From Oscillospiraceae bacterium (lineage in GTDB: Bacteria > Bacillota > Clostridia > Oscillospirales > Ruminococcaceae): 23,341 bases of DNA. Under the pieces are notes generated by a model, which had not been told where the DNA came from, searched no databases, and worked only from the letters and a program-made list of their open reading frames with translations. Location of the stretch: NCBI GenBank assembly GCA_015067375.1, contig SVMQ01000002.1, positions 1-23,341 of the forward strand. Direction: 5' to 3'. Positions 6,738 to 16,770 of this stretch are shown here, one piece after another; position 1 is the stretch's first letter, and the number at the start of each line of letters is the position of its first letter. The position numbers and the translations under genes are program-made.

Positions 6738-7790
6738 ATGAAAAACGCACTTATCACAGGAATTACAGGACAGGACGGCTCTTATCTTGCGGAGCTGCTG
6801 CTTGAAAAGGGCTATAATGTATATGGACTTGTGCGCCGCAAATCTAGGTTGGATTTCGGCAATCTGGAGGGTACGGCGGCAAAGGAGAAGATACATTTCA
6901 TCTTCGGCGATATCACTGACATGGCGGCTATGCTCAATGCGGTGAGAGAGTCACAGCCCGACGAGGTATATAACCTTGCAGCGCAGTCTTTCGTTGCACA
7001 GTCGTTCAAAGAGCCTGCCGCAAGCGCAAATATTACAGGTATTGCAGCAGTTAACATACTTGAGGCGCTTCGCACGCTCAAGCCCGATGCAAAGTACTAT
7101 CAGGCGAGCACATCTGAGATGTTTGGCGGATGCATCGACGAGCAGGGCGAGGATTTCGATGGCTACACCGAAAAGAGCTTTTTCCATCCGCGCAGCCCAT
7201 ACGGTGTTGCAAAGCTTTTTGCGCATTGGACTACACGCAACTACCGTGAGAGCTACGGTATGTTTGCTTGCTCAGGCATACTGTTCAATCATGAGAGCGA
7301 GCGAAGAGGTCTGGAATTTGTCACACGCAAGATCACCCATGCCGCAGCGCGCATCAAGCTTGGTATGCAGGAATATCTGGAGCTTGGCAACATGGACGCA
7401 AAGCGCGACTGGGGTCATTCCAGGGACTATGTGCAGGCTATGTGGCTCATGCTTCAGCAGGACAAGCCTGAGGACTATGTTATCGCTTCGCACGAAACGC
7501 ACACGGTGCGCGAGTTCGTAGAGCTGTCTTTTGCGGCGCTTGGCATGGACATCAAGTGGTCGGGCGAGGGTACTGACGAGATCGGTATCGACGCTGCAAC
7601 GGGAAAGACTGTTGTAAAGATAAACCCTGTATTCTATCGTCCTGCCGAGGTAGATCTGCTTCTGGGCAATCCCGAAAAGGCAGAAACAGAGCTGAAATGG
7701 GTGCGCGAGGTATCGTTCAGGGAGCTTGTAGAGCGCATGGTAAAGAACGATCTTGCCATAGCTGAAAAAGAGCTTGCGCAAAAAGGATGA
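6738..7790 (+). CDS. gmd: GDP-mannose 4,6-dehydratase
   Basis: The protein has 350 aa. It is an extended short-chain dehydrogenase with the NADP-binding motif GITGQDGSYLAELLLEKGY at residues 8-26, the LVRRKS phosphate-binding stretch, NLAAQSFVAQSF, the catalytic TSE at 125-127 and Tyr155-x3-Lys159 (YGVAK). The segment FNHESERRGLEFVTRKIT and the KRDWGHSRDYV motif are characteristic of Gmd. It converts GDP-mannose to GDP-4-keto-6-deoxymannose. An ATG exists at 6723, but AGGGAG at 6727-6731 fits the ATG at 6738. It lies between manC and rmd in one operon, with stop and start of gmd and rmd almost touching. Confidence 0.96.
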   Translation: MKNALITGITGQDGSYLAELLLEKGYNVYGLVRRKSRLDFGNLEGTAAKEKIHFIFGDITDMAAMLNAVRESQPDEVYNLAAQSFVAQSFKEPAASANITGIAAVNILEALRTLKPDAKYYQASTSEMFGGCIDEQGEDFDGYTEKSFFHPRSPYGVAKLFAHWTTRNYRESYGMFACSGILFNHESERRGLEFVTRKITHAAARIKLGMQEYLELGNMDAKRDWGHSRDYVQAMWLMLQQDKPEDYVIASHETHTVREFVELSFAALGMDIKWSGEGTDEIGIDAATGKTVVKINPVFYRPAEVDLLLGNPEKAETELKWVREVSFRELVERMVKNDLAIAEKELAQKG

Positions 7791-7792
7791 GC

Positions 7793-8722
7793 ATGAAAGC
7801 ATTGGTCATAGGCGCGGGCGGTTTTGTCGGCGGCTATCTTATCAGGGAGCTTGTTGCGCGCGGTCATGATGTCACAGCGACAAAGCTTCCTCAGGAGAGG
7901 ATAAACAGCACTGAGCGGTATTCCGAGGAGCTTCTGGATATCCTGGATGCTGACGCGGTGGCTGAGGTAATAGACAGGGTGCGTCCCGACTGCATATTCC
8001 ACCTTGCGGCGCAAAGTTCGGTGGCGCTGTCGTGGAAAGCGCCTGCACTCACCGTTGATGTCAATATCAAGGGAACGATAAATGTGCTTGAGGCGGTGCG
8101 CAAAAGCAATGCTTCCGCGCGCGTTATACTGATAGGCTCAGGCGAGGAATACGGCTATGCGGCCTCTCCTTGCATCGGAGAGGATACGGCGCCGCAGCCT
8201 GCCAATGTCTATGCACTGACAAAACACACGCAGAATATGCTGGGGCAGCTGTACTGCAAGTCCTACGGCATGGATATAGTATCGGTGAGGGCGTTCAATC
8301 ACATAGGCGCAGGTCAGCTTCCCACTTTCGTTGCTGCAGATTTCTGCAGGCAGGTCGCTGAGATAGAGGCGGGCAGGCAGCCGCCTGTGATGCGCGTGGG
8401 CAATCTTTCGGCAAAGCGCGATTTTACGGATGTGCGGGATATCGTGAGAGCATACTGCGACCTTGCACAGCACGGGATCAGCGGCGAGACCTACAACGTG
8501 GGCAGCGGTCACAGCGTGGAGATAAGCGAGCTGCTGGAGAAGATACTGTCGCTGTCATCGGTCGAAATAACAGTAGAAAACGATCCGCAGCGTATGCGTC
8601 CGTCGGATATTCCTGAGATAAGCGCGGATATCAGCAAGCTGCAGCGTGATACAGGCTGGCAGCCACAGATACCGCTTGAAGGATCATTGAGATGCATACT
8701 TGAGCATTTCCGTAATAAATAG
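7793..8722 (+). CDS. rmd: GDP-6-deoxy-D-mannose reductase (makes GDP-D-rhamnose)
   Basis: The protein has 309 aa from the ATG at 7793 (AAGGA 5 nt upstream); an ATG at 7787 overlapping the gmd stop codon as ATGA would add two residues. It is a short-chain reductase with GAGGFVGGYL at residues 7-16, the SGEEYG motif around 116-121 and Tyr140-x3-Lys144. The segments RAFNHIGAGQLP, VGNLSAKRDFTDVRDIVRAY and GETYNVGSGH are typical of Rmd and differ from GDP-fucose synthase (WcaG/Fcl). It should reduce the Gmd product to GDP-D-rhamnose, a rare sugar donor. GDP-talose or a related 4-epimer cannot be fully excluded from sequence. The stop codon is TAG, showing that TAG is a normal stop in this genome. 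Confidence 0.85.
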   Translation: MKALVIGAGGFVGGYLIRELVARGHDVTATKLPQERINSTERYSEELLDILDADAVAEVIDRVRPDCIFHLAAQSSVALSWKAPALTVDVNIKGTINVLEAVRKSNASARVILIGSGEEYGYAASPCIGEDTAPQPANVYALTKHTQNMLGQLYCKSYGMDIVSVRAFNHIGAGQLPTFVAADFCRQVAEIEAGRQPPVMRVGNLSAKRDFTDVRDIVRAYCDLAQHGISGETYNVGSGHSVEISELLEKILSLSSVEITVENDPQRMRPSDIPEISADISKLQRDTGWQPQIPLEGSLRCILEHFRNK

Positions 8723-8727
8723 CACGA

Positions 8728-8766
8728 AAAAGCGCCGCTTCTGAATCTAACAGAAGCGACGCTTTT
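8728..8766. terminator. Bidirectional terminator between rmd and the PHP gene
   Basis: AAAAGCG-C-CGCTTCTG and CAGAAGCG-A-CGCTTTT form a 15-bp stem with one mismatch around a 7-nt loop. A-rich and T-rich flanks on the two sides let it work for rmd on plus and the convergent PHP gene on minus. Confidence 0.9.
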
Positions 8767-8783
8767 ATTATTGGGATATAAGG

Positions 8784-9575
8784 TCACAGCTTTACAAACT
8801 CTGCTTTTCGCTGACGGAACACAGTATAGTATTCAAAGCCTGCTGCTTTAAGTATATCAGAAGCCTTGTCGAAATCGTATGCGATATGCTCGCCCTTGTG
8901 TCCGTCAGAGCCGACGGTGATCTTCTCTCCGCCAAGCTCACGATAGCGCTTGAGTACATCGGGATGAGGATGCGCCCAGCCCAGACCGTATTTCAGTCCT
9001 GCGGTATTCAGCTCGATGCCCTTGCCCATGGCGATGATCTTTTTTAGTATCTCATCTGTAAGCTCGCGGTATTCCGAGGGCAGATAGGACTTTGCTTTGC
9101 AGTATCTTACCGCATAGTCGAGATGTCCGTACACATCGAAATCGTCGAATGTGCCTATGTTCGCAAGTATGCTTTCAAAGTAGCGCAGTATGCCGTTTCT
9201 GTCGCCATACTTGCCGAAATACTCAGGCTCGTAGGGATCCATTCCGTCAACGAGATGAGATGAACCTATGATGAAGTCGAAAGGGTATGCTGATGTGTAT
9301 TCATAAAGCCGCGGCGCAAGATAGTCCATCAGACCCAGTTCGATACCAAACAGCAGCTCTATCCTGTCAGCATACTTTTCCTTTAGTGCAGACAGCTCCG
9401 CTTTATATGCGTCGGTATCCACCATGAACTCACCTGTCGGGAAGTCCATGTCCATGTGTTCGGTAATGCACATTACGGACAGTCCTGCTTCTATTGCGGC
9501 TCTGACCGCGTTTTCCATCGGCTCATCGCTGTCGCTGGAATAGTTGGTGTGAACGTGAAGATCAGCTCTTATCAT
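8784..9575 (-). CDS. PHP-family phosphatase, histidinol-phosphatase (HisJ)-like
   Basis: The protein has 263 aa with the PHP metal-binding motifs: His7 and His9 in DLHVHTNYSSDS, ITEHMD near 38-43, GIELGL, GSSHLVDG, a YGHLDYA segment and VGSDGHKGEHI near the C-terminus. The layout fits the HisJ-type histidinol-phosphatase family better than the CpsB/Wzb-type tyrosine phosphatases often found in capsule loci. No his genes are nearby, so the substrate is open. The ATG at 9575 is chosen because AAGGAA lies 8 nt upstream and MIRADLHVHT is the normal family start; the gene overlaps the end of the ligase-like gene by 14 nt, implying translational coupling and a link to the polysaccharide genes. Confidence 0.85.
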   Translation of the reverse strand: MIRADLHVHTNYSSDSDEPMENAVRAAIEAGLSVMCITEHMDMDFPTGEFMVDTDAYKAELSALKEKYADRIELLFGIELGLMDYLAPRLYEYTSAYPFDFIIGSSHLVDGMDPYEPEYFGKYGDRNGILRYFESILANIGTFDDFDVYGHLDYAVRYCKAKSYLPSEYRELTDEILKKIIAMGKGIELNTAGLKYGLGWAHPHPDVLKRYRELGGEKITVGSDGHKGEHIAYDFDKASDILKAAGFEYYTVFRQRKAEFVKL

Positions 9576-12500
9576 CTTTGTTTTCCTTGTTGTCTGTAGT
9601 ATTGTCGGCGGCGTACTTGGCTTTAAGCTGCTGCACCCTTTCGAGCATTGCTTTTGCTTCATCTGAGGATGGCGTCCGTGCATTGCTTTGATGCGTGGTC
9701 GGTGCGGTAGATGCAGCTTCAGCGTCGCGCTTTGCGCCAAGCGCTTCGGCGAGCTTTGCGGCACGCTCGTTCTCAGCTATCTCAGCCTTTGTTACTCGCT
9801 TTGTTTCGGGCTTGGAGATCACCTCGCCGTCGTAGTTGGTCTTGTAGTTCTTGTCTGTGCGGCGGTTGATGGTGTTGAGTGCTGCACCGACACCGAGCAG
9901 TATCCAGAACACAGGCGCAACTGCCACTACCGAGTCGTTGAACAAGCCTGCTGCAAGATAGCCTATCACCGCAAGCATGATCGAGATGCCGTATATCTGC
10001 TCTATCCTGTACTGCTTTTTCAGCGCATACAGGCGGAAGCAGTCCACGAGATAGAATACGCAGATAGCGAGGAATGCGATAAGTGCGATAAGTCCGTTGG
10101 AGAAGAATATCTGCAGATAGAGGTTATGCGGCTTGTCTACGGTGATGTAGAAGCCCTCCTGATAAGCGCAGTACTTTGCAAGATAGTCGTTCTGCGGGAA
10201 GATATATGCGAATGTGTCGGGGCCGTAGCCTGTGACCATGCAGTTGCTCAGCAGCGGTATAGTCCTCGACCAGATATAGCCACGCGAAGAACCGAGCATC
10301 TCCTTGCCCTCAAAGCCCTTAGCCTCAGCGTTTACAGGGGTGATCCTGTCACCGATATCAGGGTGGATCATGTGTATCTGCTTTTCATTGAACAAGGTGA
10401 ACATGAGAGGGATCTTGTCCTCACCGTCGTCGAACCATACGAAGAAGGAATCATTGTATTCGGGGTTTCCGTCAGAGGAGGCAAACTCGAAGTTGAGTCC
10501 GTTGAAGTCCTCGTCCATTATGGTCACAAGTCCGTATGCGTCAGTGAACAGCTCAACAGGGGTACCTGTCTTATCAGCAAAACGATAACCGTTGATATCC
10601 TTGTCAAAGCTTATATTCAGTTCATCTGTCTGAGTGGTGAATGTAACGCTTCCGTCATTGTTGTGTGTGATATCTCTGATGGGTATCGCGGAAAGCAGAT
10701 CCGTCTGCTCAGCGGGGCCAACGAACTCCACGATATCTGTGAACAATGAGGGGATACGTCTGAACAGCGCGTTATCCAGAACGATATTCGCGCCAACGAG
10801 CATTATAACGCCTGCTGTTGCAACGGATACTGTGATCTTCCAGCGGCGGATGAGAACTCTTGCAAACACGATAAGACCTACGACGGCTGCTGCCGCAATA
10901 GCGACCAGACCGCTTCGCGCGGTACTTGCGAACAGCATGAACAGCGACAAGGCAGCGAATGCGCCGAACATCAGCTTCTGCCATATCGTTCTGCCGTAAG
11001 CAGCGAGCACGGTAAACAGCGGTATTATCATGCCCATGAAGCTGCCGACATAGTTGTAGTGATAGAGCGCGCCATACATCTTGCCCTTTTCGGAGGCAAC
11101 GTCGATCTTGAGGTCGAGCACATCGATATATCTGCTGTCGGTGATGATCGCGGAAAACCAGTCCTTGGCGAGAAGATTGTTGCCTGTATACTGGAATATA
11201 CCGATGATAAAATTCACGCCTGTGCATATCATCAGAGCTATTACGACATATCTGAAATTCTGTGTTTTTCTGAATGCGTACATCGTAAACAGGAACATGA
11301 CGAAGTAGCTTGCAACGGTAAAAAATCCCTCGGCACGTCCGTGCGCACCGTTTAACGCTATCTCCTTGTAGTCCGAGCCGAGCGTTGACATGAGCGACAT
11401 CAGCACGAACACCACTGAGGATGCGGTGTATACTAGCATACGTTTTTCCGCGTGCCTGAACATAAACATACAGCACATCAGCGCTACTGCCAGCATTATG
11501 ATAGCAAGTATACATATCGCGCCCGATTTACCGATGGTGTTTACGTCAGTGAGATATATCAGGTTTTCTTCATCGCTTATCGTACCGCCGAAAAGACGAT
11601 AGGATTCAAGCAGCTTTGTTGCTGTCACGGTGGCTTTCATTATTATGGGGACTATCGCTAAAGCCACAACAGCAGGGAAGAATACTGCCAGTGCCAGAAA
11701 GTCCGTTTTTTCGTTTGTTTTGTTCATTGAATGATTCTCCGCTTTGTATTTCTTTTTTCTGATCTTTTCTTTATTGATAAATCCGCTTAATGCAGTGCGT
11801 ATCAGTATCGAGATATCAAGAAAGACGCTCCAGTTTTCTATGTACTCGATATCGAATTCGATACGCCTTTTTATAGAGGTGTCGCCGCGGTAGCCGTTTA
11901 TTTGTGCAAGACCGGTCATACCCGGCTTTACCTGATGCTTGAGCATATACATCGGTATGCTCTGCTTGAAGTTGTTGACATGGAATGGTATCTCGGGGCG
12001 TGGTCCGACAAGGCTCATATTGCCCTTTAAAACATTGAACAGCTGTGGCAGCTCGTCTATTGAAAACTTTCGTATGAACGAGCCGAAGCGCGTTTTTCTC
12101 GGATCGTTATCTGTGCTCCATGCAGTGTCTGACTCGATGTTGTCCTTCATGGATTTCAGCTTGTACATGGTGAAGATCTTTTTGTTCAGACCGACGCGCT
12201 GCTGCTTGAACACGACCTTGCCGCCTATCGTCAGCTTTATTATCACGGCGGATACCAGCATCACAGGTATTGCAAACACCAGCATCACCAGTGAGCCGAC
12301 GATATCCATCGTCCTTTTCATGAATGCGTTTCCGACGTTATCCAGCGGTATGCGGCGGATATTCATTACGGGGATATCGCCCACAAGATCGATTGCAGGC
12401 GTAGCCGACATATACTTGTAGATAGCGGGGATGACTGATATCTTCGTGCCTGTCTGCTCGCACGCTTCTACAGCATTGTCGAGATGACTTATATCGTCCG

Positions 12501-13131
12501 AATCAAGTGCGCAGACTACTTCGCTGTAGCTGTGCTTGTCCAGCACGTTGTAGATATCCTCATAGCCGCCGAGCCTTTTGGCGTCAAGTGTATCTTCAGC
12601 AGAGATATAGCCTGCACATTCAAAGCCCATCTGTGTTTCGCGCCGTATCGTCCTGAGGTAGTGTGCAGCGGTCTCGCCGCCGCCGATGATAAGAACGTGC
12701 TTTTTGTTATAGCCGCTTTTTCTGAAGTGTTTTAGGGACTGCCGCAGAACGATGCGCTTTACCGCTATCATTGCCAGATTCAAAAACAGGAATATCGCAA
12801 GCGCCCATCTGGAGAAGTTGATTATCTTTGCAACATACAGTATAGCGACCAGTATCGCGCCGTCTATCAGGAAAGCCTGAAACAGCTTGCTTAGCTCCTT
12901 GCCGAGCGTGCTTGTGCGGAACGAATCGTAAAGCCCAAGACAGCCGTAGGTCAGCAGCTGCACAGGTATGAATATCAACAGCAGCTTTAAGTAATCCGCC
13001 AGCGGATAGTTCTTTTCAAACACCAGCAGATAAAACACGAACAGATAGGATGCAATGAGAGCAAGAAAAGAGATCGCAACATCGCTGAGTACATTCAGCC
13101 TGTTGAACAGCTTCTGATTTTCTTTAACCAT
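9562..13131 (-). CDS. Priming polyprenyl-phosphate sugar-phosphate transferase joined in frame to an O-antigen-ligase-like protein
   Basis: The 1189-aa frame holds two proteins that are normally separate. Residues 1-468 are a complete WbaP/WcaJ-like priming enzyme: several N-terminal membrane helices, a CoA-binding-like domain (VLIIGGGETAAHYLR, about 146-160), then the sugar transferase domain with KRTMDIVGS, the Asp359-Glu360 dyad in SIDELPQLFNVLKG, GPRPE at 376-380 and the KPGMTGLAQINGYRG segment. It would load a sugar phosphate onto undecaprenyl phosphate. Residues 469-1189 start MNKTNEKTDF and are a multi-helix Wzy/WaaL-type protein with STARSGL and DKPHNLYLQIFFSNG motifs, a ~160-residue extracytoplasmic insert (about 10300-10710) and a ~100-residue charged cytoplasmic tail. 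AGGA precedes the first ATG. The joint lies just beyond an A6 run and carries an internal ribosome binding site, so the fusion may be recent or apparent. Confidence 0.88.
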   Translation of the reverse strand: MVKENQKLFNRLNVLSDVAISFLALIASYLFVFYLLVFEKNYPLADYLKLLLIFIPVQLLTYGCLGLYDSFRTSTLGKELSKLFQAFLIDGAILVAILYVAKIINFSRWALAIFLFLNLAMIAVKRIVLRQSLKHFRKSGYNKKHVLIIGGGETAAHYLRTIRRETQMGFECAGYISAEDTLDAKRLGGYEDIYNVLDKHSYSEVVCALDSDDISHLDNAVEACEQTGTKISVIPAIYKYMSATPAIDLVGDIPVMNIRRIPLDNVGNAFMKRTMDIVGSLVMLVFAIPVMLVSAVIIKLTIGGKVVFKQQRVGLNKKIFTMYKLKSMKDNIESDTAWSTDNDPRKTRFGSFIRKFSIDELPQLFNVLKGNMSLVGPRPEIPFHVNNFKQSIPMYMLKHQVKPGMTGLAQINGYRGDTSIKRRIEFDIEYIENWSVFLDISILIRTALSGFINKEKIRKKKYKAENHSMNKTNEKTDFLALAVFFPAVVALAIVPIIMKATVTATKLLESYRLFGGTISDEENLIYLTDVNTIGKSGAICILAIIMLAVALMCCMFMFRHAEKRMLVYTASSVVFVLMSLMSTLGSDYKEIALNGAHGRAEGFFTVASYFVMFLFTMYAFRKTQNFRYVVIALMICTGVNFIIGIFQYTGNNLLAKDWFSAIITDSRYIDVLDLKIDVASEKGKMYGALYHYNYVGSFMGMIIPLFTVLAAYGRTIWQKLMFGAFAALSLFMLFASTARSGLVAIAAAAVVGLIVFARVLIRRWKITVSVATAGVIMLVGANIVLDNALFRRIPSLFTDIVEFVGPAEQTDLLSAIPIRDITHNNDGSVTFTTQTDELNISFDKDINGYRFADKTGTPVELFTDAYGLVTIMDEDFNGLNFEFASSDGNPEYNDSFFVWFDDGEDKIPLMFTLFNEKQIHMIHPDIGDRITPVNAEAKGFEGKEMLGSSRGYIWSRTIPLLSNCMVTGYGPDTFAYIFPQNDYLAKYCAYQEGFYITVDKPHNLYLQIFFSNGLIALIAFLAICVFYLVDCFRLYALKKQYRIEQIYGISIMLAVIGYLAAGLFNDSVVAVAPVFWILLGVGAALNTINRRTDKNYKTNYDGEVISKPETKRVTKAEIAENERAAKLAEALGAKRDAEAASTAPTTHQSNARTPSSDEAKAMLERVQQLKAKYAADNTTDNKENKDDKS
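11725..11758 (-). other. Joint between the two halves: A6 run, internal Shine-Dalgarno and ATG
   Basis: On the minus strand the A6 run (11758-11753) is followed by GGAGAA (11740-11735), then 7 nt, then ATG (11727-11725). This ATG begins the ligase-like part (721 aa to 9562). If one A were missing, the transferase would end as ...KRRIIQ at a TGA that overlaps this ATG (ATGA). In the given frame the run reads as A AAA AAG, a sequence that is known to favour -1 slippage in dnaX, though the -1 frame here does not stop at once. The restored frame is seen; which state is real is unknown. Confidence 0.7.
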
Positions 13132-13193
13132 AGATTATCCTTTCGGTTGAATAATATGTGCTAAAAAAGATATTTACTTGATATGATTCGCAG

Positions 13194-13211
13194 AATATGC
13201 ACACGCATATT
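13194..13211 (-). other. Stem-loop at the 5' end of the transferase-ligase transcript
   Basis: AATATGC and GCATATT form a perfect 7-bp stem with an ACAC loop, starting within a few nt of the predicted transcription start. It may only stabilise the transcript end. Confidence 0.35.
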
Positions 13212-13223
13212 TCTACATCATAG

Positions 13224-13252
13224 ATTATATCATATTTTTCGTCATAGTGCAA
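13224..13252 (-). promoter_or_regulatory. Promoter of the transferase-ligase-PHP operon
   Basis: On the minus strand TTGCAC (13252-13247) and TATAAT (13229-13224) are 17 nt apart with an extended -10 (TGATATAAT). The leader is about 85 nt. Confidence 0.82.
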
Positions 13253-13353
13253 CTTTATGCGCTACAAAAATAATGGAACGACAGCCTTGTTTTATGAACA
13301 ATATGTCAACAATTTTTTCATGAAGATAAGGTCAAAGTTCGAAACTTGCAAAT

Positions 13354-13399
13354 AAAATTATTAAAAATGCTTGACAAATTAATAATTTTGTGATACGAT
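13354..13399 (+). promoter_or_regulatory. Promoter of the regulator-clpB operon with an 11-bp inverted repeat
   Basis: TTGACA (13371-13376) and TACGAT (13394-13399) are 17 nt apart with an extended -10 (TGATACGAT). AAAATTATTAA (13354-13364) and TTAATAATTTT (13379-13389) form an exact 11-bp inverted repeat with arms 25 bp apart centre to centre, one arm upstream of the -35 and the other inside the spacer. The position suits a repressor site, possibly for the ribbon-helix-helix protein encoded next; AT-rich composition makes chance symmetry possible. Confidence 0.7.
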
Positions 13400-13423
13400 T
13401 ATTAGCAGAGAGGAAGTGATGTA

Positions 13424-14077
13424 TTGGATAAAAGCATATACAGTCTGGTGCTGTCGGACAAGGTCGTGGAGGCTGTTGATGATCTTGCGAATGCCGCAGG
13501 ATTGAGCCGCTCGGCAATGATAAACCGTATACTTGCGGAGCGCGTAGCATACACCACTCCCGAGATGCGGCTGGGAGAGATATTTTCTGCCATGCAGCGC
13601 GCCATGAACGACGGCTTTTATTATCTCGAGCAGCCGTCGGCGGGTACTCTTTCCTGCAGAACTGCATTGAAATACCGCTACAAGCCTACTGTGCGATATT
13701 CCGTTGAGATTTTCTCGCGCGGCGGCAGAAAAGCAGGCGAGCTTCGTGTGTCGTTCCGCACGCAGAATGAGCAGCTTATCAGCGATCTGATGGGCTTTTT
13801 CCGCTGCTGGGCGGCGCTGGAGCAGAGATACATCGCCTCAAAGCTGTCGCAGGATATAATCTACACGATAGACAGCGGCAAATTCACCCGCACGCTGAAT
13901 ATGCCTGAGCGCGATATCGGTGACGAGCAGCTGGGACGTGCGGTGGCAGACTATATGGCGATGTTCGATGCGGCGATGAAGCAATATTTTTCCTATCTGC
14001 CCGACGCAGATACCGCAGCAAGGGCGGCAGAGCAGAGCTATGCAGCATCAGTAGTTAAACAGAAAGTTATCATATAA
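13424..14077 (+). CDS. Ribbon-helix-helix regulator with an uncharacterised C-terminal domain
   Basis: The protein has 217 aa. Residues about 4-42 (SIYSLVLSDKVVEAVDDLA, then GLSRSAMINRILAERV) match a CopG/Arc-type ribbon-helix-helix: a short strand, a helix, a turn and a second helix with Ser-Arg-Ser at its start. About 170 further residues have no motif I recognise and are rich in aromatic and charged residues. Translation appears to start at TTG (13424), with AGGA 9 nt upstream; the ATG at 13419 is out of frame. clpB begins 14 nt after the stop codon, so both are read from the promoter at 13371-13399. It is probably a DNA-binding regulator that controls its own operon, including clpB. Neither the role nor a ligand is shown by the sequence. 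Confidence 0.75.
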   Translation: MDKSIYSLVLSDKVVEAVDDLANAAGLSRSAMINRILAERVAYTTPEMRLGEIFSAMQRAMNDGFYYLEQPSAGTLSCRTALKYRYKPTVRYSVEIFSRGGRKAGELRVSFRTQNEQLISDLMGFFRCWAALEQRYIASKLSQDIIYTIDSGKFTRTLNMPERDIGDEQLGRAVADYMAMFDAAMKQYFSYLPDADTAARAAEQSYAASVVKQKVII

Positions 14078-14091
14078 GGAGGACAAACGTT

Positions 14092-16686
<2,595 letters not shown>

Positions 16687-16697
16687 TAAGTTATAAT

Positions 16698-16747
16698 AAA
16701 AAATCAACGCCGCTTTTGACGTCATGCCAAAAGCGGCGTTGTTATAT
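16698..16747. terminator. Bidirectional terminator between clpB and the GH2 gene
   Basis: A perfect 14-bp stem CAACGCCGCTTTTG / CAAAAGCGGCGTTG (16705-16718 and 16728-16741) surrounds a 9-nt loop. The minus strand continues with ATTTTTTATT, a strong tail for the GH2 operon; the plus-strand tail is weaker. Confidence 0.88.
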
Positions 16748-16770
16748 TGTGACTAAGATATAAAGCTCAG

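Noticed and set aside
9576-9764. N-terminal extension of the PHP protein by 63 residues
   Set aside because: The extension overlaps the tail of the ligase gene in another frame; the family start MIRADLHVHT at 9575 has its own ribosome binding site.
9688-10749. 353-codon open frame on plus opposite the ligase-like gene
   Set aside because: It is antisense to a membrane protein with recognised motifs and has no ribosome binding site or domain.
13330-13346. GGTCAAA followed by a second possible heptad, like a CtsR operator before clpB
   Set aside because: Only one heptad (13330-13336) fits; the second (CGAAACT) matches at about two of seven positions, so it is at most a half site.
13260-14091. 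CIRCE element (TTAGCACTC-N9-GAGTGCTAA) for HrcA control of clpB
   Set aside because: Neither arm is present upstream of the regulator gene or clpB.
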